From Acanthochlamys bracteata (Eukaryota; Streptophyta; Magnoliopsida; Pandanales; Velloziaceae), in assembly GCA_019914995.1 (NCBI GenBank), contig CM034138.1, positions 7,198,535-7,262,534 on the forward strand: a stretch of 64,000 nt of DNA. The letters run 5' to 3'. The first letter of the stretch is position 1; each line of letters begins with the position of its first letter. This document shows positions 50,151-61,184 of this stretch, in pieces. The notes beneath the pieces are model-generated. The model was given only the letters and a program-made list of their open reading frames with translations. It had not been told where the DNA came from and did no database searches. The position numbers were made by a program, and so were the translations under genes.

Positions 50151-52780
50151 ATTAGTATTTTCTATTTTGGTTGTTTTTCTTTCTTTCCTTCTCTTCTTTC
50201 TTATTCTCCAGTAGCCACGCGATTTTTTCTTGTCCCGCTTTCGATCTCTTCTCGTCGCCGATCTCCTTCTTTACTTCCTCCGACTTGCTTCTGCCCCCTA
50301 CTGCCGCCTCTACTGCTGTCGCGCGGCGAATTGAAGCCAGAGATCGCACCTGGTCACGTCCAAAACCATAACGTCGCCGCCGATCCTCCCGCCCGAAATC
50401 GATCACTGGGAAATAGCAATTCCTTCTCGTTCTTCTATCCCTTCTACCGTGATCAACTTCACCTCCCTTGCCGCCACCGTGCCGCCGTGAGCCGCTCTTG
50501 CTGCCGTACCTTTGTTACTGCTTCCCTCGACCTGTCTCCCCCCTTCTCCATCCTATTCGATTCCGGCCGGTGCGGAGGGCAGGTGGGCCCCTCTCGAAGG
50601 TGAACTGCAATACTTATTTCATACCCTTTGAACTTGCTTTTGAACCATTGATTGGTCCTTACCCACAGGTTTATTCTGGGGTTAATAATTTCCGAAGTTG
50701 CCATTGCAGTACGAAGCCAACTCGGACTCGGATTGTTCCTTTTTGCCTTGGTAAGTTTTCCAAACCAGGTAGCCCTAGAATTAGTAAGTATTATGAAGAT
50801 TGGATGACCATTGAGGATTAAATGGTAAGTGCGTGAATCAAATGAACCTTGGATCCGGAAGCGCCTTAATAGTGATTGGGTAAAGTATGGATTGGTTGAT
50901 TATCAAGATTATTGGAATTGATTTGCATCTATAGCGAATGTGTAATAACTGTACACGTACATGTACTAGGATCAAAAGCAGAGTTTGGGCTGAGTGACTG
51001 CTTGGAGTTGATCTGTGTGATTGCGTGGACTTCAGGTGAGAGCTACTTGTGCATTTTCTTCTTAGCTTACCATTGTGTAAGACTGTAATAAAAATTTTAA
51101 CGTTATGTTAGAACAGTTGCTTCTCTCCTCTCTCTCACTGATCAATCAACGAGCATACTGGAATTCGTGCTCAGGCACGATCTTTGCACCATGGCCGAGA
51201 TGTGATCGTCACAATTGACCTTCTTGCTGGAAATCGACGTAGGGGAATGCAATTCTAGTTTTCCGCTTCTTCTATTCCTCCTCAAATCATTGATTTCACG
51301 TGCTGTTACTGTCGTCCTCGCTGCGATCGCGCTGCCGCGAGTCGATCGTCCGTTGCTTCTGTTGCTTGCATAGACTAATTGTAACATCTCAAGAGTTGCT
51401 TAACCTATCTTCCCATTTCACCTTTTGTTTATTTATTTATTTATGTTCTTCTTTTCATCCTCCTCTTGTAGCCACCCCACTCGCTCCCCTCATCGGCGCC
51501 GCTTTCCCCCTCGCATCGATTTTCCTTATTTCTCCCTCCGGCATTTATCTCCTCACCCTCCTCTTCTCTTTCTTTTCTTAATTTCATCAGATTGAGCTTT
51601 AATCACCAATGTGTGAAAATCCTAATTTGACCGTTCGTCGATTCGTTAGTGTTTCATCGTTGCGAACTTACTAGAAACCTTCCATTCGCGTTGTTTTAAT
51701 TTTTCACTCCCTCAACTTCAGTGATTGTCGGCTCGGCATCGGGAGACGAGTTCAATCACCTTGCATTAAAGTTGCTTGGCCGATTCCTACCATTTTGGCT
51801 CCGCCATTTTCCCTAGTGAGCTCTGCTGTCTTTGCTGATCCTTTTGCTGTTACTTTCCCTTTCGACTAGGAAGTTCAATGGAATTCGGGCGAGCTGGTGA
51901 ACCCACGCCAAGGTGAGTTGTATGCTCCTTTGTGTTTGTTTTTAACGCTTGACTTTGTTATTGGATTAGTCTTGACTCATTTGCTTAGGTATTCTTAAAT
52001 CATAAATTAGCAAGTTTTGCTGCTAAGAAACGAAATCAATTTGAACTCCAATCGTCTCGTTTAGTCTGTAACCTCTTAAACTCGCTAATTTTAGCATCAA
52101 TCGTGTTATGAATAGTAATCGCATGAATGGTTGAATGGATGAAATCTTAGAATGGGTTGCGTCATGTGGCTATTTGGTTTTAGACTTGAATTCAGTTATG
52201 CCTTATATTGCGAATGTTGAGTTTAAACTTCGTTTAGCATGTTTGAGTAGTGAATGAACTCATTTGTGCATTAGAGTTGCACGAGTGATTTGGGCCAAGT
52301 GGTGCGGCTTAGAGTTGATCAGTAGACCTAGATAATTACTGGACATCATGTGAGGGTTACCCGTGTTTTATTCTTGTAGCTATGCTGTTGGACTTTCGGC
52401 GCAGATAATATTTGCTTTGAAATTCTACCATATCTTGTCATTCTCTGTGCATATTGTGATTTATCTTTCATTCTACATGTGCCTATACAAAGTATGCTTA
52501 TATAATATTATATTTATAACTATAATAGTATGTTAGCATTTCATGAACTTAGCTAGCATAATATAGAATGCATGTGACACGCATATATCTGCTTACATTT
52601 CAAATATGCACGAGTATGATTATGATAACATTGAAGACACTGGGCATAACATATTCATTCTGGAAAACAAATCTTATTGCATATACTTGTTAAGGATTGG
52701 GTTCATATGGGACGATCCAAAACGTAACAAGTATTGTCCTAACCTAGTATATTATGGATTGTTGAATGAGATATTGATTT

Positions 52781-53042
52781 TAGTGTGTCCCAAGGTATAG
52801 TGGGCACTAAGAGATGTTGATTGATTCGGTAGGTAAACTGAGCTCCAAAATATATGAAATGCCTATGAGTCTTAGGATATACTGAGCCGCGAGCTGAGAT
52901 ATATGAATTATTAGTGGATTTCAAGGTATACTGGAACCTAATTATGATGGCATTGCTTGTTGGTGAGTCTCAGGACAAACTGAGAACTGAGTTGAGATGG
53001 TATTAATTGCCAGTGGGTTCCAAAACATACTGGGCACCGAGG
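52781..53042. repeat. Degenerate tandem repeat, units of about 40-50 bp
   Basis: Five or six units follow the pattern GTG(GA)GT(C/T)(C/T)CAAGGTATACTGGGCAC, for example GTGTCCCAAGGTATAGTGGG, GTCTTAGGATATACTGAGCC, GGATTTCAAGGTATACTGG and GGGTTCCAAAACATACTGGG. Repeats of this kind are common in plant retrotransposon LTRs; that origin is inferred. Confidence 0.65.
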
Positions 53043-53327
53043 TTGCTTATGACTTTGATATATGAAAGTATTATATATGTATGCTTGTATGATGTAGGTA
53101 GCAACGTGATGCGAGTTAGACATTTGATCACTTGCATTATGTGGTCATAGCTCATAATGTGTTGCATATACATATGCTTGCTTGGATATATGTATAATAT
53201 ATATTATGGTCTTGAAATGAATGCAAAGATATGTGTTGGCATACATAAAGGTGCACTGACCATGGAGATATCATATAGTAGAGTGCTTGGCATAAGCATA
53301 TGTAACATTCGTAGGTTTGGGTATTAA

Positions 53328-53586
53328 GGGGGTATTTGGAAGTGAATTTGAAATATAGCTTTTTTGAAATGAAGAGTACTTTTGTCATTTTTGAAAAACA
53401 AGCTCAACTTTTTTTTACCTCCAAAAAAATAATAAAAATATGCAATAAAAGTTCTCACTATGTAGAATTTTTTTATACTTTCTAAATTTTTAAATAAATT
53501 TTTTATATACTTATAAAATGTGTATTGAAAAAGGAAAATGGAAAATTGAAAATCTGCTTTTCTGGTAAGCTAAACCAAACGAACCC
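53328..53586. mobile_element. Tourist-like MITE (best-preserved copy)
   Basis: The ends are GGGGGTATTTGG and CCAAACGAACCC, with TAA target duplications at 53,325-53,327 and 53,587-53,589. The interior is AT-rich, with subterminal GAAATGAAGAGTAC and AAGTAAAA-type motifs shared with the copies at 12.5, 29.6 and 59.0 kb. The 3-bp TAA/TAG duplication points to the PIF/Harbinger superfamily. Confidence 0.8.
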
Positions 53587-54718
53587 TAACTTAATATGTT
53601 TGATTATATAATATAGGATTAAAGAATCTCCATAATATAACAACTTTAGAAAAGGTAATGGATCGCTGCTTGTTGCATCTCATTTTTATTGTATCCTATC
53701 TGTTTAGTATTGAGTTGGTATGGGACAAACTAATACTAACCAGAATTTGATCTAATCTATTTTTGCATCGCTGCATGTAGAGATAGCAATATAACAATTA
53801 GTTAATGTATTAGTAAACCTACACGGACCATGATGCTATCTTCACGTAATTGAGATTAGGGTCACCTTTTTTTTTTTCTTTGGCTTCTCCAAGTCATTGT
53901 AGAATTTAGCACGAGTTGAGTCGATTCCTCTGGTCGATCGGAGAGACGTGATCTTGGGTATGTCTCGGGTACTTTGTTTATTCATATAGATGGCTTTGCA
54001 ATTTCGAGAAACTTGTATATTTTATTTCACTTATATAGTTTGGAGTTGTATTAAGTTTTGAATTGTATTTTGTATCGAGTTTGGTTGGCTAGGGACAACC
54101 TATGTCATGCGTATTCTTTCTTGGCATTTTTCTATTTAAGCTTATTAGTTTGGTACTATTATGATTATTGTTGTTGTTATTGAGATTTATAGAAGTTGTC
54201 CCTTTCGTTTCTGTGGAGGTTCTATTGGATTTTATTTTAGAACTTGGGTATGTGTTGTTTTGAAGTCAGTTTTTAGTAGGCTTACAAGGCTAGACCGAGC
54301 TTGGGCCTTGCCCAGGCTTGGTTTAGACCAGTGCAGGTCATGGCACTGAGTTGAGTCGTGACACTAATCAATCACTGATTAGATCCAAGCTATCCCTTGA
54401 TCAAGTGTTTGCACTCGAAGTCGGGGTATGGTGAAAGTTCTTTTATTATTATTTATTTATTTATTTATTTATTTTTTGTGTTGATAGCTTGGATTTGTAG
54501 TTGGTTTTTGCTCCATTATTGGGATTATTGCTCCGGTATTGCTTCTTAATCTGTGAGAAAGAAAGCCAAGAAATCATGTTGTTGTAGCAACTGTGATTCT
54601 GATGTAGCCGAAAGGGGATACTGTTTTCAGTTTAATTTTAGCCATCTTCAAAAGTTGTGATTTAATATACCATTGAGTTTGTAGGTTAATTGAATTTGAA
54701 TAGTTTTGGAGAACCAAT

Positions 54719-56751
54719 ATGGCACGGAAGGGTAGGAAGAGGGCTGCTGCGGAGTCTCCTCTGAAGCCTAAGACTACCATTACTGTTGCTGATAATGGTA
54801 TTTGCAAGGAGCAGCAACAAGCTAAGGAGCGGTGGGTGGCATTCAGTGACAGTGAAGGTTGGTATATTGTCTATTTCCCTTATATTTGTCTGTGAATATT
54901 TGATGAATCATTAATTACAGGAAATTTTAATGCAACTGTTTGCAATGGAGCACAAGTTAAGCTGCTAAAGGTTTCACATGTGAGGACAGTAACTGGCCCT
55001 TTGTATAGAAAGTATTGTCTAGTATATGGCGTCTAAGTATGTGTTTCTTTGGCCGATATTGATGCCTTTGTGGCAGCCTGATTCCATTATCATGTTTGTA
55101 CACGATCTATATATTATGAATAGCATTTTGGGGTTAACTTAGTTCTGAAACCATGAATTGCCATCAGTATATGTGTAGTGTAGTTTGTTATTCTATGATG
55201 TGTGGATTGAGCTGACCTACTGTTGGACAACTGGGCAGTGTAACACTGGCAACAGTGAGGTGCTTTCTTCTGAATTCAGGGGTAGTTGGAAACTTGATTA
55301 ATACTAGGAGGTTTTATATAAGTACCTTATTTTGGTTTGCCCTTACAGATTCCTTGAAGAATGTCTTCCTTCTTTTGCATTTCCAATTGAAAGAGGATTA
55401 TCACTCAGGGACTCTATTGCAACTGAACTTTTTTGGGAAGCAACCCACACTTTACCCTTTTCTTTTAGGACCAATATACATTGTTTTTTCCTTTTCTAGC
55501 TGGTTTGATGGGCAGTACTACATAGACAATGATCGTTAGTATATTTTTAAGTTGGTTAATATTCAAGTGTTCTTTGCATTTTGTAAATATTTATTGTCCT
55601 GTAAACTGACCAATAATAAGATACCTATTGAACACAGCTGAACTTAGAATTTTTGCCATTCAAGCTATGCGAGATGCGGAGATTGCCAGCCTGCTTGCAA
55701 AAGTCCGACTTCTCCACTCCTATTTTAGCAAGGAGCAGCTTCAAATGCCTGCATTGAAGTTTTTCCAGGAAAACTGTCCCAATCTGTTGGTTAAGAGAAA
55801 TGAGCAGCATAAAGTATATGAACTCTCATGGAATGATGATAATGTTCTTTTTCTTCAAGAAAATTATGCGGGAAGGAATGTGCGAAATTCAATGGGCAAT
55901 AATCCTACGAAGATGCATACTGATGGTTTTCAATTTTCAGCAAAATCAGGTAAGGATGTTTTTTAATGTATGTGACTGGATCTTTTATTCAAGTTGGAGA
56001 AGCACTTTATTATTCTTCTGTCCCTTGCAGTGAGAAGTAGCTTTTTGGATGTTGTGAACCTTCAAGTTCCTAGTTTTGTATGTCAACTTTTTCTCGCCCT
56101 AGCTTCCTTTTTTTTCCTATGGCATCTTTAAGTTTAAAATTGCACTCTTATTTGTGTGGATTACCGTGCCACCTAGGTTCTGAATGAAGCATCAGACATC
56201 AACTCTACTAGATCAAGAGACGTTCCACAGACTCCTGGGGTAGCTTTTCTAGTCTCTTGTATTGGTTATAGTCCACAAATCAGATTGTAATATTGTGCTT
56301 CCATGTGTCTGGAAGCTGTATCTGAGCATGTAGCTCATATAGTTTTGCATTTGCAATCCATCTTTGTTGCAATATACACTTTTAGCTATGCATGTCAAGT
56401 ACTGTGAGCTTTCGTCTAATGTTTGATCTTGTGATGGCAGGAGACCTGTGGTAGGTTATCTTTTGGTATGACGCCAAAGACTATGCGACTGCCTAAGAAG
56501 GGGGAAATGCTTTTGTCTGTTCATGGTTCACCTCTTGGAGTGTACGAGGAAGAAAACTTGGAAGTAATTTGCGGTTATGCTGATACTGCATGAAACCTGT
56601 TACATTGCCATCTTTTCTCTTCTTGTTTGCATGACAATCAAACCTGCAATATTTACAGAATCTGAAGATGGCTCTCTTGGAATGGAAGCATGAAAATGAG
56701 CCTACAAGGGAACCAGAAGAGTTGTCCACATGGTGCACATCATGTATCTGA
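54719..56751 (+). CDS. Borealin-like protein (chromosomal passenger complex)
   Basis: Exons 54,719-54,857; 55,638-55,949; 56,031-56,077; 56,177-56,239; 56,441-56,563; 56,659-56,751, giving about 258 aa; phases agree through exon 5. The basic N-terminus MARKGRKRAAAESP is followed by AELRIFAIQAMRDAEIASLL and AKVRLLHSYFSKEQLQMPAL, which fit the N-terminal Borealin helix that bundles with Survivin and INCENP. The C-terminal block MTPKTMRLPKKGEMLLSVHG, SPLGVYEEENLE is, as I recall, the conserved end of plant BOREALIN-RELATED proteins. The complex positions Aurora kinase at centromeres and the division zone. The last exon is uncertain: the canonical acceptor gives NLKMALLEWK..., whereas the frame reading ESEDGSLGMEA looks more family-like but needs an extra base. 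The family name rests on memory of motifs. Confidence 0.6.
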
Positions 56752-57425
56752 ATTTGATAGTTTGAGACTTGGCTCATGATTGTTAGGTTCTTTTCACTAG
56801 CATAACTTTAAAACACTTCTGTCTACATCTGTTGTTGTCTCAAGCTTGAATTATGTGCAAGTTCTTTAATCAAATTTAGGTGAAGGTTCTTGGATTTTCA
56901 GTTAGTAGAAAGTTGGTTGACAAAAGGCTGTATATTTTGAGTGTAGTATCATTCTAATTGCCGCATGAGTACATTATAAGTGCTGCTAGAGTTTGAATCC
57001 GTAGATACATAAACGGCTTCAGCAATTCACTGTGATCCACCTTGCATCTGCAAAACTTTGTATTTGGTATGAAGGTTTGTATAACTAAGTTGAGGTTATA
57101 CTTACTTGAAATACTGAAATCCGGAAGGACTGGGCGGAATGGGTGGAAAATTAGTTTTGTGACTTACAGCTGACCAAATTGTAGCCTTTATTAAATGATA
57201 ACAGTGAGAATCACTCCATTCAAGATGTTTACTGGACTCCCTATAAAAGTTATTCTGTCTTCATTGTATCATAAATCATGGAGTGCTCAGGCTGTTATTT
57301 GTTTGTTATAGATGTAGGACAAGTTCTTGTTAAGCAAACAGAGAGACTTACTTTTAGAATAGCTAGACTCTTTGATCAATTCTTGGTGTTCTTGGTTGTG
57401 AAAATGTTTTTATTGGTTACGGGTA
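56752..57425. other. Region between the Borealin-like gene and the pescadillo pseudogene
   Basis: Probable 3' untranslated and flanking sequence of the upstream gene, then intron-like sequence. The first pescadillo exon (family start MPKHYRP...) was not found here. Confidence 0.5.
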
Positions 57426-59046
57426 ATGGTTGCCAAGTACATAACAAGGGAGAAGGCATGGCGATATCTTCAGGTAGGACTTCCTCTTCCGGAAGTTATG
57501 ATCATCAAGGGAATCTTCCCACGCGATCCCAAGAAGAAACTAGAGGGCAACCACAAGACTTACTATCATATGAAGGACATACAGTTCCTGGCCTATCATT
57601 CAAATTTTCAGGTACTGCGATGTTTAATAGCTTGGTCTGTTTCTGTTCATCAGGAGCATTCTCTGCTTCTCAGATGAGCTTTACGTGTTGATTGAACTGA
57701 CTTATGTATGCTTTGATCATTCTGAAATTTGTTAGTCTATTCCGCCAGAGATATGTTTCACTTCTATTGCATCTCATGAGATTTCACATTTATGCAGTCC
57801 ACTGTATGGCTGCTTGGTTTACCTCTGTTTTCATCTAATTTACTCCAGGGATATAAGGGCTCATAGGAAGAAGATCATGAAGGCAGAATCAAAGAAAAAC
57901 AGGGATCTTGTGAGCCTCCTGGAATACCGCCTGCCAATATATACACTTGTTAAGGTTATTCGAGCAAGGTGCGTAACAGCTCTAACATCACCAGTCTTGG
58001 AGTCCTTCATTTGATAAACCATAAATTTGAATCTTTTGGGACACTCAGTGTCTGGCCTAGGAGGAGACCTTCCCCCTCTCTTTATTCTCAATTGATTCAG
58101 CTCTGGGGTACCCGACAGGTGCACTTTGGGAATTGGATGACTGTCTCACCAAGGTTCATCTTTTTGTGGCTTTGCCTGCAATTGGAATGAGTACACAACT
58201 GCTGTAAGTGAGGCTTAAGTTTTCTATACATTTGTAGGAACTACTTTATTAATCATCTGGCATTTACTAAATTGCAACATGTTTTACTTGTAATACTTAT
58301 TACCAATTTACCGGTCCGATTTATGTTGGTAATACCAACTAAAATTGGTAATGTATGCACAGCTAATATGATTAAAGTTTTCTTAAAAAATTGACATCCA
58401 TTTGACTTCCCTTGGTTTGCTTTGAATATTTTCCTTACACATTTTTCCTTCGTGTATGTTGAGCCATCAATTGAAGGGTTAGATTCTCGCACTCATAAGC
58501 TATGCAAAACTTCTGTATATCTATGTTTTGTTATGCTTATGTGTGTGTATATGCATGTAGGTTGTGTGGTTGGCATTTAAGCTTCATTAGTCTTTGCTCT
58601 TCTTTTATGCAGGCTCTTCTGGGTTTTGTGAATTTCAAGCTTTAGCATTCCATGAATCTTGAATATCCACCTGTCCTGGATCCATAACTAGAAGCGTTGG
58701 CTAATGATAACGTTGCTCGGATGACATCCTAAGGCCTTTTTTATATACTTAACCTATTTGTCAGGCTTTTATCTCGGTAAACTGTATGATCTAGTATTTT
58801 CCTTGTTGTGATACCTGTTCTTATCTAATATTTTCAGACCTTTATGGTCTAACCATGAAATAGCAGCCAAATTCAAAAAACATATGGGATTTCTCAGGAT
58901 ATCGATTCTTCAGGAGTAGAGCTATCTGAGGATGGTAAACTAGAAATTGAACCATCTGAATCTGATCTCAGGCTAGCTCAGCTTCAGCATCAGTTTCCTG
59001 ACAGCAAACCTGGGGCATTGATGCATCTGGTAGAGGAAATGAGTAG

Positions 59047-59298
59047 GGAGCGTTTGGGATTGCTTATGAAATAAAATTTTTTCTAAAATAGAGGGTATTT
59101 TTGTTTTTTTTGAAAAACGAGTTCTATTTTTTTTACTTTTAAAAAAATAATAAAGATATGCAATAAAAAGATTTCACTCCGTATAATTTTTCTGTACTTT
59201 CTAAATTTTTAAATAAATTTTTTATAAAATATGTATTGAAAAATATGAAATGAAGAAAAATTAAAAAGCAGCTTTTTATAAGCTGTGCCAAACGCACC
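59047..59298. mobile_element. Tourist-like MITE inside the pescadillo pseudogene
   Basis: The ends are GGAGCGTTTGGG and CCAAACGCACC, with TAG target duplications at 59,044-59,046 and 59,299-59,301. It splits a former exon between VEEMS and DDEDTE. Same family as 53,328-53,586. Confidence 0.85.
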
Positions 59299-59356
59299 TA
59301 GTAGTGTAGATGATGAAGACACTGAAACAAAAGAGTGCAAGAATCTTTTAAAATGA

Positions 59357-59800
59357 AGTAAAAATGCAAGCAAATAACATTAAAAGGTAGAATAACAAAC
59401 TTCTTCAATGTCTACAGAGGTGCCTAGCACTCTTATTTATAGCTTGTCTCCTACGTACCCCAAGCTAACAAGACTCCTTCACTACTAAGAGTCCTGCTTG
59501 ACAACTTAAACTCCTGCTGCAACATAACACTTAGTTTGCTAGTGAAACTACTAATGATGGACTCGTAAAGAAACACAACTCCTACTCAGGACTCCAAGAA
59601 CAGACGACTGCCTCCTCATGCCAGCTAGCTGCGCCTTAGGTGTGACCCGTTCCATGGCAACCAATACACTTGCTTGAATGAGTCCTCTTGAGGCTGCTCC
59701 TTCCAAGTGCGTCCGTGACGCTAGGAGCCCGTTGATTCTCTTTCCTTGTTTATGATGCATAGTTCTACACATTTTTTTGTAAGTCATATTTGTTCTTTGT
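59357..59800. other. Foreign-looking stretch within the pescadillo pseudogene
   Basis: It lies where the family has a short linker between KECKNL and VPRES. It is GC-richer than neighbouring introns, with CACTCTTATTTATAGCTT as in retrotransposon LTR leaders. No clear ends or target duplication. It may be an enlarged intron or a partial LTR. Confidence 0.4.
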
Positions 59801-59922
59801 CGGCAGAGTTTTAGGTCCCAAGAGAGTCCTTACTTTTCATTATTCCGGCGTTTGGGGGCGTTGTAACCTGGGAGGGTGATGCGGCTCCTTTCGATGAAGC
59901 TGGTGAAGGCAGTACTCATCAG

Positions 59923-60208
59923 GTACTCTCTATTAGATATAGGATGTCTTGAAGATGCAACATATTACAAATTCTTCTGAAAGCTATAGTCTGTAATTAA
60001 TGACTATTATTGGACAATCAATGACTCTGCAGTTGTTCTTTTCTTCTTACACCTTGAATTCACACTAAATCCTAACATAAAAGCTGCCCTTAACAAACTC
60101 TAGAAAGGGAAGAGTTCAATTAGCTATTTACATGGGCATCTAGATATCTTGATTTCACAAGATACTACAAAAAAACAAAAACAAAACTTTTACTTGCTTG
60201 TATTCAGT
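59923..60208. other. Gene-free stretch after the pescadillo pseudogene
   Basis: The 59,922 exon border is followed by intron-like sequence. The next pescadillo exon (rest of the BRCT domain) was not found, so the pseudogene is truncated here. Confidence 0.5.
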
Positions 60209-60741
60209 TGGGGTGGCAAAAATCGACCCGACCCAAAAAGGTCGCGTTCGTGTCAAGCCTTAGGCGGATTTTGATCGATTTCGGATCAACCCGAAAATGA
60301 CCCGAAAAATTTAAACGAATTCGGGTCGACCCGAAAATGACCCGTTTAACTATTTATATTGTATATATTACTTAATAATTAGAAAAAAAATAGCAAAAAA
60401 TTTAAATTTAATTTGTATATATATATTTTTAATTTATCTTAATTTTAACTACTTTTTATTTAATTATAAATTTGTCAAAATTAATATTTTTTCTTTTTAA
60501 ATATATCATAATTAATAATTTTGATATATTATTATTAAAAATTAATATTTATATTTTTTATTTAATAATTTAATTATTAAATTAGTCGATCCGAGTTTAA
60601 CCCGATTATAAATAGGTTGGATTAGAGTTGACAATTTTAACCCATATAAATAAATGGGTCGGATTAGAATTGAATATTTTTTATCCGATTATTATACGGG
60701 GCGACCCGGAACCGACCCATGAATCCATATTGCCACCCCTA
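60209..60741. mobile_element. Non-autonomous hAT-like element, copy 3
   Basis: The ends are TGGGGTGGCAAAAAT and ATATTGCCACCCCTA. The flanks TATTCAGT and TATTCAGC form an 8-bp target duplication with one change, making this the best-preserved of three copies. Many ACCCGACCC / GGGTCG motifs lie near both ends. No coding capacity. Confidence 0.85.
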
Positions 60742-61184
60742 TATTCAGCTCCTTCTTTCTTTTCATCATTTATTTGTGCACCTTATGCTTGTGTTTGCAT
60801 ACTGCAGAGCCTAACAAAACACCGTACCGCAGCATACTGCAGTAACGTGATGAACACAAGTCAAGAGACAACCTCAACACGCATGTCGCTTGTGTTTGCT
60901 TGTTAGAACTTGAATCGCTTCTAGTGCAGCAAGGTTGCAATTCACATTGTCTGCATATAGTGTTTGATGAGAATCTGTTGACCATATTGAACAACTTACT
61001 TTAGCAATATGTTCATCTCTGTAAAGTTCAAATGTGGAATAGATAAACAAAGTTAACACTTCCGCTCAGATAATGTTATGATGCAGAAGCCTACCACTAA
61101 GAACAAAAGACAGGGAGGTAAAGTGTATGCAACATACAAGAGAGAAATATAAACAAGTTTTGGTCACAAAATAAGTAAGAAACC
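60742..61184. other. 3' flank of the DDB1 copy
   Basis: No gene seen. The part next to 61,185 is probably the DDB1 3' untranslated region. Confidence 0.5.

Larger units (their letters stand above)
50151..54718. other. Gene-free region, probably old LTR sequence
   Basis: 50,160-50,620 and 51,120-51,900 are pyrimidine-rich and GC-richer, with many short frames but no recognisable product. 52,781-53,042 is a degenerate tandem repeat. A Tourist-like MITE is at 53,328-53,586. Near 54,340-54,363 GAGTTGAGTCGTGACA resembles the 3' end of a Ty3-type LTR, but no matching TGTCACGAC start or target duplication was found. A (TTTA)n run is at 54,447-54,476. The Borealin-like leader is probably within the last few hundred bases. 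Confidence 0.45.
57426..59922 (+). pseudogene. PES: Pescadillo homologue pseudogene, introns retained
   Basis: Pieces of pescadillo, the PeBoW-complex ribosome-biogenesis protein of the nucleolus, follow in order: VAKYITREKAWRYLQ and IKGIFPRDPKKKLEGNHKTY (57,426-57,613); IRAHRKKIMKAESKKNRDLV (57,849-57,955); ALWELDDCLTKVHLFVALPA (about 58,105-58,190); LLGFVNFKL-stop-HSMNLEYPPVLDP-stop-LEALA (58,615-58,710); DLRLAQLQHQFPDSKPGALM (58,900-59,040); DDEDTETKECKNLL (59,309-59,350); VPRESLLFIIPAFGG and WEGDAAPFDEAGE of the BRCT region (59,813-59,922). Intron positions remain, so it is a genomic duplicate, not a retrocopy. In-frame stops, a missing first exon, a small in-frame loss (YPT-G-AL), a MITE inside an exon and a 450-bp interruption make it non-functional. 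Confidence 0.93.

Noticed and set aside
50171-51581. Several overlapping frames of 60-117 aa in pyrimidine-rich DNA
   Set aside because: Low-complexity composition opens several frames at once; no domain, splice pattern or start context singles one out.
49975-54363. A single very long LTR from TGTCACGTCC (about 49,978) to GTCGTGACA (54,363)
   Set aside because: The ends are only partly complementary, and the flanking 5-mers (TCCCA and CTAAT) do not match, so no element was called.
54921-54980. An extra exon of the Borealin-like gene (GAAATTTTAATGCAACTG...)
   Set aside because: It has AG and GT borders, but including it would put the next, clearly family-like exon out of frame.
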